Source of the DNA: CAG-791 sp002394525
GTDB lineage: Bacteria; Bacillota; Clostridia; Lachnospirales; Lachnospiraceae
Direction: 5' to 3'
Assembly: GCA_946536955.1 (NCBI GenBank)
Contig: CAMNFJ010000073.1
Coordinates: 1-14,107 of the forward strand
Length of the DNA stretch: 14,107 nt
The notes beneath the pieces are model-generated. The model was given only the letters and a program-made list of their open reading frames with translations. It was not told the origin of the DNA and did no database searches. Shown here one piece after another: positions 1 through 6,980 of the stretch. The translations under genes and the position numbers were made by a program. Numbering within the stretch: the stretch's first letter is position 1; every line of letters begins with the position of its first letter.

Positions 1-21
1 TGAGGAAGGAAAAAGGAAGAG

Positions 22-1533
22 ATGGAAAAAATACTGGTCCATGAGCTTGTCGCTGCCGTGCAGGGGACCCTGCTCACGGCGGACGGAGCAGAAAACGGAA
101 GGGAAGAGCTTTCGGCAGTCCAGGCAGGTCACGGCGAAAGCGGTGCCTGCGAGATCACGTCCGTTGTGACGGACAGCCGCAGGATCATCCCCGGATGTGT
201 TTTCTTCGCCCTCTGCGGGGAGAGGTTTGACGGCCATGCCTTTGTGGACAGCGCCCTGGACCAGGGGGCGGCGGCCTGTGTGGTCAGCAGAAGACCGGAG
301 GTCCTGCGTCCAGGCAAGTATTACGTCCTCGTGGAGGACACCCTGCGGGCCCTGGGCGGGCTTGCGGCCTGGTACCGGACCAGATTTGACGTCAAGGTCA
401 TCGGGATCACCGGGAGCGTCGGCAAGACGACCTGCCGGGAGATGGTCGCGGCTGTCCTGTCGGGCCGGTTCAGGGTCCACTCGACCAGGGGGAATTTCAA
501 CAACGAGATCGGCCTGCCCATGACCATCTTTGACCTGTCCCGCGAGGATGAGGTCATGGTCCTGGAGATGGGGATGAACCACCCCGGAGAGATCGGCCGC
601 CTGACCCGGATCGCCGCCCCGGACATCGGGGTGATCACCAACATCGGGACGGCCCACATCGGCATCCTGGGCAGCCGGGAAAACATTTTCCGGGCCAAAA
701 AGGAGATCTTTGAGGGCATGCCGGAGGGGGCGGCCGCCGTCCTGTGCGGGGACGATGATTTCCTGCCCCGGATCGCGGAGGACCCGGTCCTGTCCTCCAG
801 GTACAGGATCCTATTTGCCGGGACCGGCGGTAACTGCGCCTACCGGGGCAGCCATGTCCGCCTGGAAGTCAGCGGGATCGAGGCCGGACAGGCCGGGACC
901 CCGGACAAGGGCCGGGAGAAGCTCTCCCTGGTGACCCGCTGCAGGATCTCCATGCCCACCGTTTCCGCGGACCTGGATCTGGTGATCCACGCGGCAGGCC
1001 TCCATCTGGTGGAGCCCGCGTCGATCGCCGTGGCGGTCGCCGACCTCCTGGGCATGACCAGGGAGGAGATCCTCAGGGGGCTGGAGACTTTCTCAGGCCA
1101 GCGCATGAGGTGTGAAAAATACGGGGATGTCCTGCTCTTTGACGACACCTATAATGCCAGCCCGGAATCCATGGAGTCCTCGCTCAGGATCATAGCGGCC
1201 CTGCCGGCATCCAGGCGGGTGGCCGTCCTGGGGGATATGCTGGAGCAGGGAGAATACGCCGAGGAGCTACACCGCAGGGTGGGGGCCGCCGCCGCGAAGG
1301 CCGGCATCGATACCCTGATCGCGGTCGGAAAGCTCTCGCGCTATATGGCGGAGGAAGCGGCCAAAGAGGGCCTTGCGGATGTGCGGGCCTATGAGGACAG
1401 ACAGTCCGCCGCCGGGGCCGTGGAGGAGGTCACGAAACCGGGAACGGTCATCCTCTTCAAGGCCTCCCACGGCATGGCCCTGGGGAAGCTGACGGAGGTC
1501 AGCCGCGCGAAGGCAAAGGCGGCCGGCCTGTAA
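22..1533 (+). CDS. murF: UDP-N-acetylmuramoyl-tripeptide--D-alanyl-D-alanine ligase (MurF)
   Basis: MurF is the cytoplasmic ATP-dependent ligase that joins D-Ala-D-Ala to UDP-MurNAc-tripeptide, the last soluble step of peptidoglycan precursor synthesis. The 503-residue product shows the Mur ligase layout. The N-terminal substrate domain has VTDSRRIIPG at 49-58. The ATP P-loop GITGSVGKTT is at 128-137, followed by NFNNEIGLP at 158-166. EMGMNHPGEIGRL (182-194), TNIGTAHIG (206-214) and KKEIF (226-230) come next; a lysine in this last area is carbamylated in Mur ligases. The C-terminal domain has DDTYNASPESM (374-384) and LGDMLEQGE (403-411). It is some 45 residues longer than typical MurF; the extra length falls in hydrophilic stretches near 20-43 and 285-302. 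The start at 22 follows a purine-rich GGAAGG/GGAAGAG leader. Any upstream partner lies outside the window. An inverted-repeat element follows it, and I see no U-tract terminator. Confidence 0.96.
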   Translation: MEKILVHELVAAVQGTLLTADGAENGREELSAVQAGHGESGACEITSVVTDSRRIIPGCVFFALCGERFDGHAFVDSALDQGAAACVVSRRPEVLRPGKYYVLVEDTLRALGGLAAWYRTRFDVKVIGITGSVGKTTCREMVAAVLSGRFRVHSTRGNFNNEIGLPMTIFDLSREDEVMVLEMGMNHPGEIGRLTRIAAPDIGVITNIGTAHIGILGSRENIFRAKKEIFEGMPEGAAAVLCGDDDFLPRIAEDPVLSSRYRILFAGTGGNCAYRGSHVRLEVSGIEAGQAGTPDKGREKLSLVTRCRISMPTVSADLDLVIHAAGLHLVEPASIAVAVADLLGMTREEILRGLETFSGQRMRCEKYGDVLLFDDTYNASPESMESSLRIIAALPASRRVAVLGDMLEQGEYAEELHRRVGAAAAKAGIDTLIAVGKLSRYMAEEAAKEGLADVRAYEDRQSAAGAVEEVTKPGTVILFKASHGMALGKLTEVSRAKAKAAGL

Positions 1534-1550
1534 GACAGAATATGGTGCAG

Positions 1551-1749
1551 TAAGGTCAAAAGGTGGCTGAGTAAACCCCGACTCGTCAAGTTGCACAAAC
1601 GCCTCGGGCACGCTCTCGCTCTACCCTCGCTGGCAGCGGTACTAAGGCCGCTAAAAACCAGCGGCCAAGTACCGGCCGCTCGCCAAGGCCCTTCGGCTGT
1701 TTGTGCAACTTGACGAGTCTCAGAGCCTTTACGATACTTTTGACCCTTA
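1551..1749. repeat. nested inverted-repeat element (~199 bp), MITE-like or structured RNA
   Basis: Three concentric complementary arm pairs and a hairpin core fill most of the murF-Nudix gap. Outer arms are 1551-1562 and 1737-1749 (GGTCAAAAG with CTTTTGACC, extended by TAAGG/CCTTA across one bulged base). Middle arms are GGCTGAG at 1565-1571 with CTCAGAGCC at 1719-1727. The main arms, 1580-1600 and 1699-1719, are a perfect 21-bp inverted repeat containing CAAGTTGCACAAAC. The core has GGTACT/AGTACC (1638-1643, 1668-1673) and GGCCGCT/AGCGGCC (1646-1652, 1660-1666) around a 7-nt loop. No oligo-T follows, so it is not a standard terminator. No convincing reading frame lies inside. A dispersed palindromic element or a structured RNA both fit; copy number in the genome would decide. 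Confidence 0.85.
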
Positions 1750-1771
1750 AATCATAAGACACATGTAAGAT
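1740..1771 (+). promoter_or_regulatory. tentative promoter for the Nudix gene
   Basis: TTGACC at 1740-1745 resembles a sigma-A -35 box, and TAAGAT at 1766-1771, preceded by TG, resembles a -10. The 20-nt spacer is longer than ideal. The -35 candidate lies in the right outer arm of the inverted-repeat element. This is a weak call. Confidence 0.25.
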
Positions 1772-1794
1772 ACAGTTCCCGAGGAGGACAGAAG

Positions 1795-2355
1795 ATGGAA
1801 TACAGACTCCACAGAACACAGCGTAAGCTGGCGGAGGCCGGCGCGGTCCTGGAGTTTTACCGGGACACCATGGTCCTGCCGGACGGCACGGAGCAGACCT
1901 GGGACTATGTGCGTCACAAAAAGGGCGGAGGAGCCTGCTCGGTCCCGGTCCTGCCGGACGGCCGCGTACTCCTCATCCGTCAGTACCGGCCGGCCATTGA
2001 CCGGGAGACCCTGGAGCTGCCCGCCGGGGCGCGGGAGGCCGAGGGAGAGGATCCGGCCGACACGGCGGCCAGGGAGCTGGAGGAGGAGACCGGCTACCGG
2101 CCAGGCAGGATGACGAAGCTGGCCCATATCCTGACGGCCGTTGCCTGGTGCAATGAGGCGACGGATATCTACCTGGCGGAGGACCTGGAGCCGGCCGGCG
2201 GCCAGAAGCTGGACCAGGCCGAGGAGATCGGGCTCTGCGCCCTGCCCCTGAAGGAGCTCTGCCGGCGGATCTATGCCGGAGAGATCCAGGACGCCAAGAC
2301 GGTGGCCGGCATTATGGCCTACAGGAGCCTTCTGGCGGACAGGGCCGGCTCCTGA
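1795..2355 (+). CDS. Nudix hydrolase, ADP-ribose pyrophosphatase type
   Basis: This is a 186-residue cytoplasmic Nudix enzyme, likely cleaving ADP-ribose or a related nucleotide sugar to AMP and a sugar phosphate with divalent metal. The Nudix box runs from Gly78 to about Tyr101 and ends in RELEEETGY (93-101), whose glutamates bind metal. Upstream are VPVLPDGRVLLIRQYRP (50-66) and LELPAG (73-78), the usual lead-in of the NudF/ADPRase branch. The first spacing of the box (Gly to first Glu) is six residues rather than the textbook five, a variant I believe occurs in this branch. GAGGAGG at 1781-1787 lies 7 nt before the ATG, so the start is secure. The exact substrate cannot be read from sequence. 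It sits alone between two repeat-containing spacers. Confidence 0.9.
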   Translation: MEYRLHRTQRKLAEAGAVLEFYRDTMVLPDGTEQTWDYVRHKKGGGACSVPVLPDGRVLLIRQYRPAIDRETLELPAGAREAEGEDPADTAARELEEETGYRPGRMTKLAHILTAVAWCNEATDIYLAEDLEPAGGQKLDQAEEIGLCALPLKELCRRIYAGEIQDAKTVAGIMAYRSLLADRAGS

Positions 2356-2384
2356 AACAGGGCCTGAGAGACATGTGCGGCCCC

Positions 2385-2490
2385 GGACGTAAAAAGGGCC
2401 GGACCAGCGGGCTCCCTTTGCGTCCCTGGCCCTAAAAAGGGCCGGACCTGCGGGATCCTTTGTGCCCGACCGCAAAAAAGGGCCGGGCCA
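2385..2490. repeat. three-copy ~41-43 bp GC-rich tandem repeat in the Nudix-EamA spacer
   Basis: The block AAAAAGGGCCGGACC recurs at 2391, 2434 and, as AAAAAAGGGCCGGGCC, at 2474. Between copies the sequence GCGGG-TCC-TTTG-G-CC is partly conserved. Copy one can fold: GGACG (2385-2389) pairs with CGTCC (2421-2425), and AAAGGG (2393-2398) with CCCTTT (2414-2419). GGCCCT-AAAA-AGGGCC (2428-2443) is a second perfect hairpin. No + strand T-run follows, so I do not call a terminator. The rest of the 180-nt spacer holds only the EamA ribosome binding site. Confidence 0.75.
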
Positions 2491-2535
2491 TGCCGCGCAG
2501 GCATACATGACTACGATGATCGGGAGGAAAAGACC

Positions 2536-3429
2536 ATGCAGCAGACAGCTGTGGCGGACCGCTATGCGCCTCTGTATATTTTGATCGCCGGGGCCCTGTG
2601 GGGCAGTATGGGCCTTTTTGTTCGCAGGCTGGGGGACGCAGGCTGCAGCACCGCAGAGATCGCCATGCTGCGGAGCGTCGTGACAGCAGCGGTTCTCTTT
2701 TTTTATCTGCTGGCCAGGGACCGGTCCCTTCTCAAGATCCGCCTGCGGGACCTCTGGTGCTTTTTCGGCACCGGCGTGCTGAGCATCGTCTTTTTTAACC
2801 TCTGTTATTTCACGACGATCGAGCTGACCTCCCTCTCGGTCGCGGCTGTCCTGCTCTACACGGCCCCTGCCTTTGTCATCGTCCTGTCCGCGGTCCTTTT
2901 CAAAGAAAGGATCACAGGGCCCAAGCTGACCGCTCTGGTCCTGACCTTCGCCGGCTGTGTCTGTGTGAGCGGCCTGCTGCGGGGCGGCGCGTCCCTGACG
3001 CCGGCGGCCTTTTTCATCGGCCTGGGCGCCGGGATCGGCTATGGCCTCTATTCCATTTTCGGCAGGTTCGCCCTGGAGAGGGGCTACCGGAGCCTGACGA
3101 TTTCCTTCTATACCTTTCTCTTTGCCACCGCCGGGACCCTTCCCTTTGTATCTCTGGCAAACATCCACAGGGCCTTTACCAGCTCCGCGCCGCTGACCGC
3201 GTTCATCATCTTCTTCGGGATCGTCACGACCGTTCTCCCCTATATCCTGTATACGCGGGGACTGGAAGGAGTGGACAACGGGAGGGCCTCGATTCTGGCC
3301 TCGGTGGAGCCTGTCGTCGCCACGATCCTGGGGATCCTGGTCTTTCACGAGGTCCTGCACGCGGATGAGATCGCGGGCATTGCCCTGGTCCTGGCCGCGA
3401 TCCTGATCAGCAGCCGGCCTGAGACCTGA
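2536..3429 (+). CDS. EamA/DMT-superfamily transporter
   Basis: This is a 297-residue integral membrane protein with about ten hydrophobic helices, split into two homologous five-helix halves, the classic two-EamA-domain (DMT) layout. The first half starts with LIAGALWGSMGLFVRRL (14-30) and includes a helix at about 40-58. The second half starts near FFIGLGAGIGYGLYSIFGRF and ends with ASVEPVVATILGILVFHEVL and ALVLAAILIS. Glu in SVEP and in VLFKERIT-like loops is typical of the family. Such proteins export amino acids or other small metabolites, and the substrate here cannot be assigned. GGGAGG at 2522-2527 lies 8 nt before the ATG. Length matches the family (about 290-300). No neighbour gives a substrate clue. 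Confidence 0.92.
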   Translation: MQQTAVADRYAPLYILIAGALWGSMGLFVRRLGDAGCSTAEIAMLRSVVTAAVLFFYLLARDRSLLKIRLRDLWCFFGTGVLSIVFFNLCYFTTIELTSLSVAAVLLYTAPAFVIVLSAVLFKERITGPKLTALVLTFAGCVCVSGLLRGGASLTPAAFFIGLGAGIGYGLYSIFGRFALERGYRSLTISFYTFLFATAGTLPFVSLANIHRAFTSSAPLTAFIIFFGIVTTVLPYILYTRGLEGVDNGRASILASVEPVVATILGILVFHEVLHADEIAGIALVLAAILISSRPET

Positions 3430-3479
3430 GCCGGTATAAGACCGGGCCGGAACTCCATTTGGCGGAAAAACAGGAAAGC

Positions 3480-3549
3480 TTCTGAAGAGGTTTTGAAGAA
3501 GGACATGAATGAAAAATTCTGAGAGAAGGTTCTGAAAAAAGAGTCCTGA
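3480..3549 (+). repeat. degenerate ~13-nt purine-rich repeats in the GH2 leader
   Basis: TTCTGA-like words followed by A/G tracts recur at 3480, 3491, 3503 (weak), 3517, 3530 and 3544, spaced 11-14 nt. The copies are poor and the region is simple in composition. A short CCGGT-ATAAG-ACCGG hairpin sits just upstream (3431-3445). No promoter boxes or oligo-T terminator are evident in the 3430-3569 gap. Confidence 0.45.
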
Positions 3550-3569
3550 AAAACGAGGAGGTGCTGTCA

Positions 3570-5537
3570 ATGCGAATTGCGGATATGGTCAGGGCTCTGC
3601 AGCCCGGAAGAAAAAAGAATCCTGTGACCCATACTCTCACCACGATCTGGAGTCAGGAGGCGGAGGACGGCCCGCAGGCCCTGCCCCTTCCCGAATACCC
3701 CAGGCCCCGGCTGCGCAGGGGCAGCTGGCAGAACCTCAACGGCTGGTGGGACTATGCCATCCGCCCGGCGGGGGCCGGCATGGGGAAGGCAGACGGAAGG
3801 ATCCTGGTCCCCTTTTCCCCGGAGACAGTCCGGTCCGGCGTGGGCAGGATCCTGCAGCCCGGCCAGGACCTCTGGTACAGGCGGACGGTCATGATCGGAG
3901 ATCTCAAAGAGGGGAGCCGCCTCCTCCTCCACTTCGGCGCTGTGGATGAACGCTGCAGGGTCTGGTGGAACGGCCATGCGGCAGGCAGTCACAGAAACGG
4001 ATATCTGGCCTTCTGCCTGGATGTGACGGATTATGTACGGCCCGGGGCCAACGAGCTCCTGGTCTGTGTCCGGGATGACACGGACCGCGGGACGGCCTGC
4101 CGCGGAAAGCAGACCCTGGAGCCGGAGGGCATGTATTATCATGCCCAGAGCGGAATCTGGCAGACCGTCTGGCTGGAGTCCGTCCCGGAATTTTATTTAA
4201 AGGATCTGAGGGTCAGCCCCCGGCCGGGGGAGGAGGAAGTCCTCCTGGAGATGGAATTTTCCGGAGCGGGCAGGGGAAGACAGGTGCGGATCACCGTCGG
4301 AGAGGACGCGGAGACCGGGGCAGCCGGGAACGGAGAGAAAACCGGAGAGAAAGCGGAGACCGGGGCTGCCGGGAACGGAGAGGAAACCGGAGAGGACACG
4401 GATGCCGGAGCGGACAGGACAGGAGAGGCCGGGGCCGGGGAGAAAGCCGGAGCGGACACGAAGACCGCAGTCTGCGTGAAAAGCTTCCGGATCGAAAAAT
4501 CCCGGGTCAGGGTCAGGATCCCTGTCCCCTGCCCCAGGCTCTGGAGTCCTGACGACCCCCACCTCTATGCCCTTCGCATCGAGGCGGGAAAGGACCTGGT
4601 GGAGAGCTATTTCGCCATGCGGTCCTTCGGCACGGGGACTGATTCCGCGGGCAGGCCCTGCCTGACCCTGAACGGGCAGCCTTACTTTTTCCACGGGGTG
4701 CTGGACCAGGGCTACTGGCCGGAGACCCTGATGACAGCTCCGGCTGACGAGGCCATGGTCTTTGACATTCTGCAGATGAAGGAGGCCGGCTTCAATATGA
4801 TCCGCAAGCATGTCAAGATCGAGGCCGCCAGATGGTACTACCACTGTGACCGCCTGGGCATGGTGGTCTGGCAGGACATGGTCAATGGAGGCGGCCCCGT
4901 CAATAAGCTCCTGCAGACCTATCTGCCGACTGTCTTTCCCGGCCTGGGAAAAATGCTGCGGGATGACCGCTACCGGCTTTTCGCCAGAGAGGACGGGCGG
5001 GCCAGGCAGAGGTTTGAGGCAGACCTGCGGAAAATGATCCGGCAGCTCTGCAGCTCCCCCTGTATCGGCATGTGGATCCCCTTCAATGAGGGCTGGGGCC
5101 AGTTTGATGCCCTCCGGATCGCGGAAATCGTCAGAGAGGAGGACCCGGACCGGCCGGTCGACCACGCCAGCGGCTGGTTTGACCAGGGCGGGGGCGATGT
5201 GTGCAGCGTCCACAACTATTTCCGGGAACCTGCGGTGGAAAAGGATCCCAGGCCCTTTGTCCTGTCGGAATACGGCGGGATCAATGCCATAACCGCCGGC
5301 CATGTCATGAGCGACGAGGTATACGGCTACCACACGGTCGAGCCGGATGTCTTCCGGGAGACCTTCCAGACCCTGATGGACAAGATCCATGCCCTGGTCC
5401 CGCAGGGGCTGTCCGGGGCGGTCTACACCCAGGTCTCCGACATCGAGGAGGAGACCAACGGACTTCTGACCTACGACCGCAGGGTTAATAAAATCATAAA
5501 TGATTTGATCAAAAATGATCTGATCAATAATGGTTGA
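3570..5537 (+). CDS. glycoside hydrolase family 2 enzyme (beta-glycosidase)
   Basis: This is a 655-residue retaining beta-glycosidase of family GH2. The order is an N-terminal jelly-roll sugar-binding domain (about 48-205, GSWQNLNGWWDYAI near 51-64 and LWYRRTV at 101-107), an immunoglobulin-like beta-sandwich (about 208-350) and a TIM barrel (about 360-645). Glu507 in FNEGWGQ is the expected acid/base and Glu567 in LSEYGG the expected nucleophile. There is no signal peptide, so it should act in the cytoplasm on imported glycosides; galactoside, glucuronide or other specificity cannot be told. I chose ATG 3570 because GAGGAGG at 3555-3561 lies 8 nt upstream; GTG 3561 overlaps that site. Two oddities stand out: a low-complexity 45-bp tandem repeat is inserted in the beta-sandwich, and the C-terminus is encoded by a 15-bp repeat array that runs past the stop. 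Confidence 0.93.
   Translation: MRIADMVRALQPGRKKNPVTHTLTTIWSQEAEDGPQALPLPEYPRPRLRRGSWQNLNGWWDYAIRPAGAGMGKADGRILVPFSPETVRSGVGRILQPGQDLWYRRTVMIGDLKEGSRLLLHFGAVDERCRVWWNGHAAGSHRNGYLAFCLDVTDYVRPGANELLVCVRDDTDRGTACRGKQTLEPEGMYYHAQSGIWQTVWLESVPEFYLKDLRVSPRPGEEEVLLEMEFSGAGRGRQVRITVGEDAETGAAGNGEKTGEKAETGAAGNGEETGEDTDAGADRTGEAGAGEKAGADTKTAVCVKSFRIEKSRVRVRIPVPCPRLWSPDDPHLYALRIEAGKDLVESYFAMRSFGTGTDSAGRPCLTLNGQPYFFHGVLDQGYWPETLMTAPADEAMVFDILQMKEAGFNMIRKHVKIEAARWYYHCDRLGMVVWQDMVNGGGPVNKLLQTYLPTVFPGLGKMLRDDRYRLFAREDGRARQRFEADLRKMIRQLCSSPCIGMWIPFNEGWGQFDALRIAEIVREEDPDRPVDHASGWFDQGGGDVCSVHNYFREPAVEKDPRPFVLSEYGGINAITAGHVMSDEVYGYHTVEPDVFRETFQTLMDKIHALVPQGLSGAVYTQVSDIEEETNGLLTYDRRVNKIINDLIKNDLINNG
4308..4397 (+). 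repeat. in-frame 45-bp tandem repeat inserted in the GH2 beta-sandwich
   Basis: Two near-identical 45-bp copies (4308-4352 and 4353-4397) encode AETGAAGNGEKTGEK and AETGAAGNGEETGED, residues 247-276. A decayed continuation rich in Gly, Ala, Glu, Thr and Asp reaches about residue 299. The insert separates beta-strands VRITVGE (239-245) and VCVKSFRI (301-308), so it should form a disordered acidic loop. Confidence 0.85.
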
Positions 5538-5571
5538 TCAAAAATGATTTGACCAATAAAGATCCGATCCA
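5498..5571 (+). repeat. 15-nt tandem repeat array spanning the GH2 stop codon
   Basis: Five consecutive units follow AAATGATTTGATCAA: 5498-5512, 5513-5527, 5528-5541 (14 nt), 5542-5556 and 5557-5571. The first units encode the GH2 C-terminal NDLIK-NDLIN. The third is one base short, and this shift creates the TGA at 5535-5537. Confidence 0.8.
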
Positions 5572-5593
5572 TAAAGTTTAGACTAACTGGGGA

Positions 5594-5622
5594 TTGTCAT
5601 AACTGACCCGGCATGTTATACT
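5594..5622 (+). promoter_or_regulatory. sigma-A-type promoter for ddh
   Basis: TTGTCA at 5594-5599 is a good -35 box. After a 17-nt spacer comes TATACT at 5617-5622, preceded by TG at 5614-5615, an extended -10. The predicted start near 5629 leaves a leader of about 90 nt before ddh, too short for a lysine riboswitch. A weaker second TG-n-TACAGT lies further down the leader. Confidence 0.7.
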
Positions 5623-5718
5623 TTTTTCTTGTTTAAGACACTTTAGCACGTCTATGTGGTACAGTAAAAAACAGAAATAAGGAATATTTCAGGCTATAGC
5701 ACAAGGAGAATGATTGAA

Positions 5719-6705
5719 ATGAGTGTTAGAATCGGAATCCTCGGATACGGAAACCTGGCAAAGGGCGTGGAGAGCGCCATTATGCAGAACGATGATCTGG
5801 AGCTGGCCGCGGTCTTTACCCGCCGTGACCCCGCCTCCGTCAAGATCCGCACAGCGGGTGTGCCCGTCCTCTCCCAGGAGGAGGCTGCGTCCATGCAGGG
5901 CAAGCTGGATGTCCTGGTGATCTGCGGCGGCAGTGCCACGGACCTGCCTGTGCAGACTCCCAAATACGCGGAGATGTTTAACGTGGTGGACAGCTTCGAC
6001 ACCCACGCCAATATCCCGGTCCACTTCGCAAACGTGGACGCTGCGGCCAAAAAGGGCGGCCATGTCGGCCTGATCTCCTGCGGCTGGGATCCCGGTATGT
6101 TCTCCCTCAACCGTCTCTACATGAACTGCATCCTTCCCGAGGGCAGGGATTATACCTTCTGGGGCAAGGGGGTCAGCCAGGGACATTCCGATGCTGTGCG
6201 CCGGATCGAAGGCGTTCTTGACGCCCGCCAGTACACGATCCCCGTGGAGGCCGCCGTTGCAAGCGTCCGCAACGGAGAGAATCCCGAGCTCACGACCCGC
6301 CAGAAGCACACCAGAGAGTGCTTTGTCGTGGCCGAGGAGGGCGCGGACCTGGCCAGGATCGAAAATGAGATCAAGACCATGCCCAATTACTTCGACGAGT
6401 ACGATACCACTGTGCATTTCATCAGCGCGGAGGAGATGAAGCGCGATCACTCCGGGCTTCCTCACGGTGGCAGCGTGATCCGCAGCGGCGTGACCGGCCC
6501 TGGCAAAGAGAACGGCCATGTCATTGAGTACAGCCTCAAGCTGGATTCCAATCCCGAGTTCACAGGCTCCGTCCTGGCCGCCTACGCAAGAGCAGTGGCC
6601 CGTCTGAGCAGGGAAGGAAAGACCGGCGCGGTCACCGTTTTTGACATCGCCCCCGCTTATCTGAGCTCTGCCTCCGGGGAAGAGCTCCGCGCCCATCTGC
6701 TTTGA
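5719..6705 (+). CDS. ddh: meso-diaminopimelate D-dehydrogenase
   Basis: Ddh is an NADPH-dependent cytoplasmic enzyme that aminates L-2-amino-6-oxopimelate (from tetrahydrodipicolinate) directly to meso-diaminopimelate, a one-step branch of the lysine/peptidoglycan pathway. The 328-residue product (Corynebacterium enzyme about 320) has the N-terminal Rossmann motif GILGYGNLAKGVE, then CGGSATDLPVQTPKYAEMF, VDSFDTHANIP, SCGWDPGMFSLNR, TFWGKGVSQGHSDAVRRI, TMPNYFDEY and the substrate-site GLPHGGSVI. All are family hallmarks. I chose ATG 5719 over 5710 because AAGGAG at 5703-5708 is 10 nt from the former and touches the latter. It has its own upstream promoter and a strong terminator, so it is probably monocistronic. 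It supplies the DAP found in the tripeptide used by MurF. Confidence 0.95.
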   Translation: MSVRIGILGYGNLAKGVESAIMQNDDLELAAVFTRRDPASVKIRTAGVPVLSQEEAASMQGKLDVLVICGGSATDLPVQTPKYAEMFNVVDSFDTHANIPVHFANVDAAAKKGGHVGLISCGWDPGMFSLNRLYMNCILPEGRDYTFWGKGVSQGHSDAVRRIEGVLDARQYTIPVEAAVASVRNGENPELTTRQKHTRECFVVAEEGADLARIENEIKTMPNYFDEYDTTVHFISAEEMKRDHSGLPHGGSVIRSGVTGPGKENGHVIEYSLKLDSNPEFTGSVLAAYARAVARLSREGKTGAVTVFDIAPAYLSSASGEELRAHLL

Positions 6706-6780
6706 CAGGGACTGAGCAGATACCTGCGGACCCCGCCTCTGCCCCCTGCCGGCAGACGGCGTGACAGCCCCCTGACTGGG

Positions 6781-6834
6781 AAAACCACATCGGTTCTTCT
6801 GGAGAGTGTACTCCCGGAAGGACCGGTGTTTTTT
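6781..6834 (+). terminator. intrinsic terminator after ddh
   Basis: The left arm CACATCGGTTCTTCTGGAG pairs with the right arm CTCCCGGAAGGACCGGTG around AGTGTA, with several U-G pairs that only work on the + strand RNA and a small bulge. Six T residues (6829-6834) follow directly. It starts about 75 nt after the ddh stop. Confidence 0.85.
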
Positions 6835-6845
6835 ACGTATCCACT

Positions 6846-6934
6846 CAAGACTCGCTTGCGAGTCTTGCGCGCCGGATGCGGGTTGATATGTCTTGCTTTT
6901 CAAAGACATGTCAACATCTTCCGCACCGCATCCG
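6846..6934. repeat. hairpin cluster between ddh and the DUF815 gene
   Basis: A perfect 10-bp palindrome with a 2-nt centre (CAAGACTCGC-TT-GCGAGTCTTG, 6846-6867) is followed by a larger stem-loop. In that stem CGGATGCGG (6873-6881) pairs with CCGCATCCG (6926-6934), and GTTGATATGTCTT (6882-6894) pairs with AAGACATGTCAAC (6903-6915) with one T-G mismatch; ATCTTCCGCA (6916-6925) is bulged. It lies after the ddh terminator and before the candidate DUF815 promoter. It may be a dispersed palindromic element or a small RNA. In the rest of the 368-nt gap I see only a Pro/Gly-rich-looking GC stretch and the promoter candidate. Confidence 0.75.
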
Positions 6935-6980
6935 TGCCCATCCATAAAACAGGCGGGGCTTCCCCTTTTTCCCGGCCCGG

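Noticed and set aside
1580..1719. The murF-downstream 21-bp inverted repeat as a rho-independent terminator
   Set aside because: The arms are ~100 nt apart and no oligo-T tract follows the right arm.
1747..3570. A 607-codon open frame on the minus strand across the Nudix and EamA genes
   Set aside because: Both underlying + strand genes have clear family motifs and ribosome sites. The antisense product is a Gly/Pro/Arg/Gln-rich chain without domains, as expected from GC-rich codon bias.
4197..5390. A 397-codon minus-strand open frame inside GH2
   Set aside because: It mirrors the GH2 barrel, including its catalytic motifs, on the opposite strand; the low-complexity product follows the composition of GH2.
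5629..5718. Lysine or other riboswitch in the ddh leader
   Set aside because: The leader is only about 90 nt and AT-rich, without a foldable aptamer core or an attenuator.
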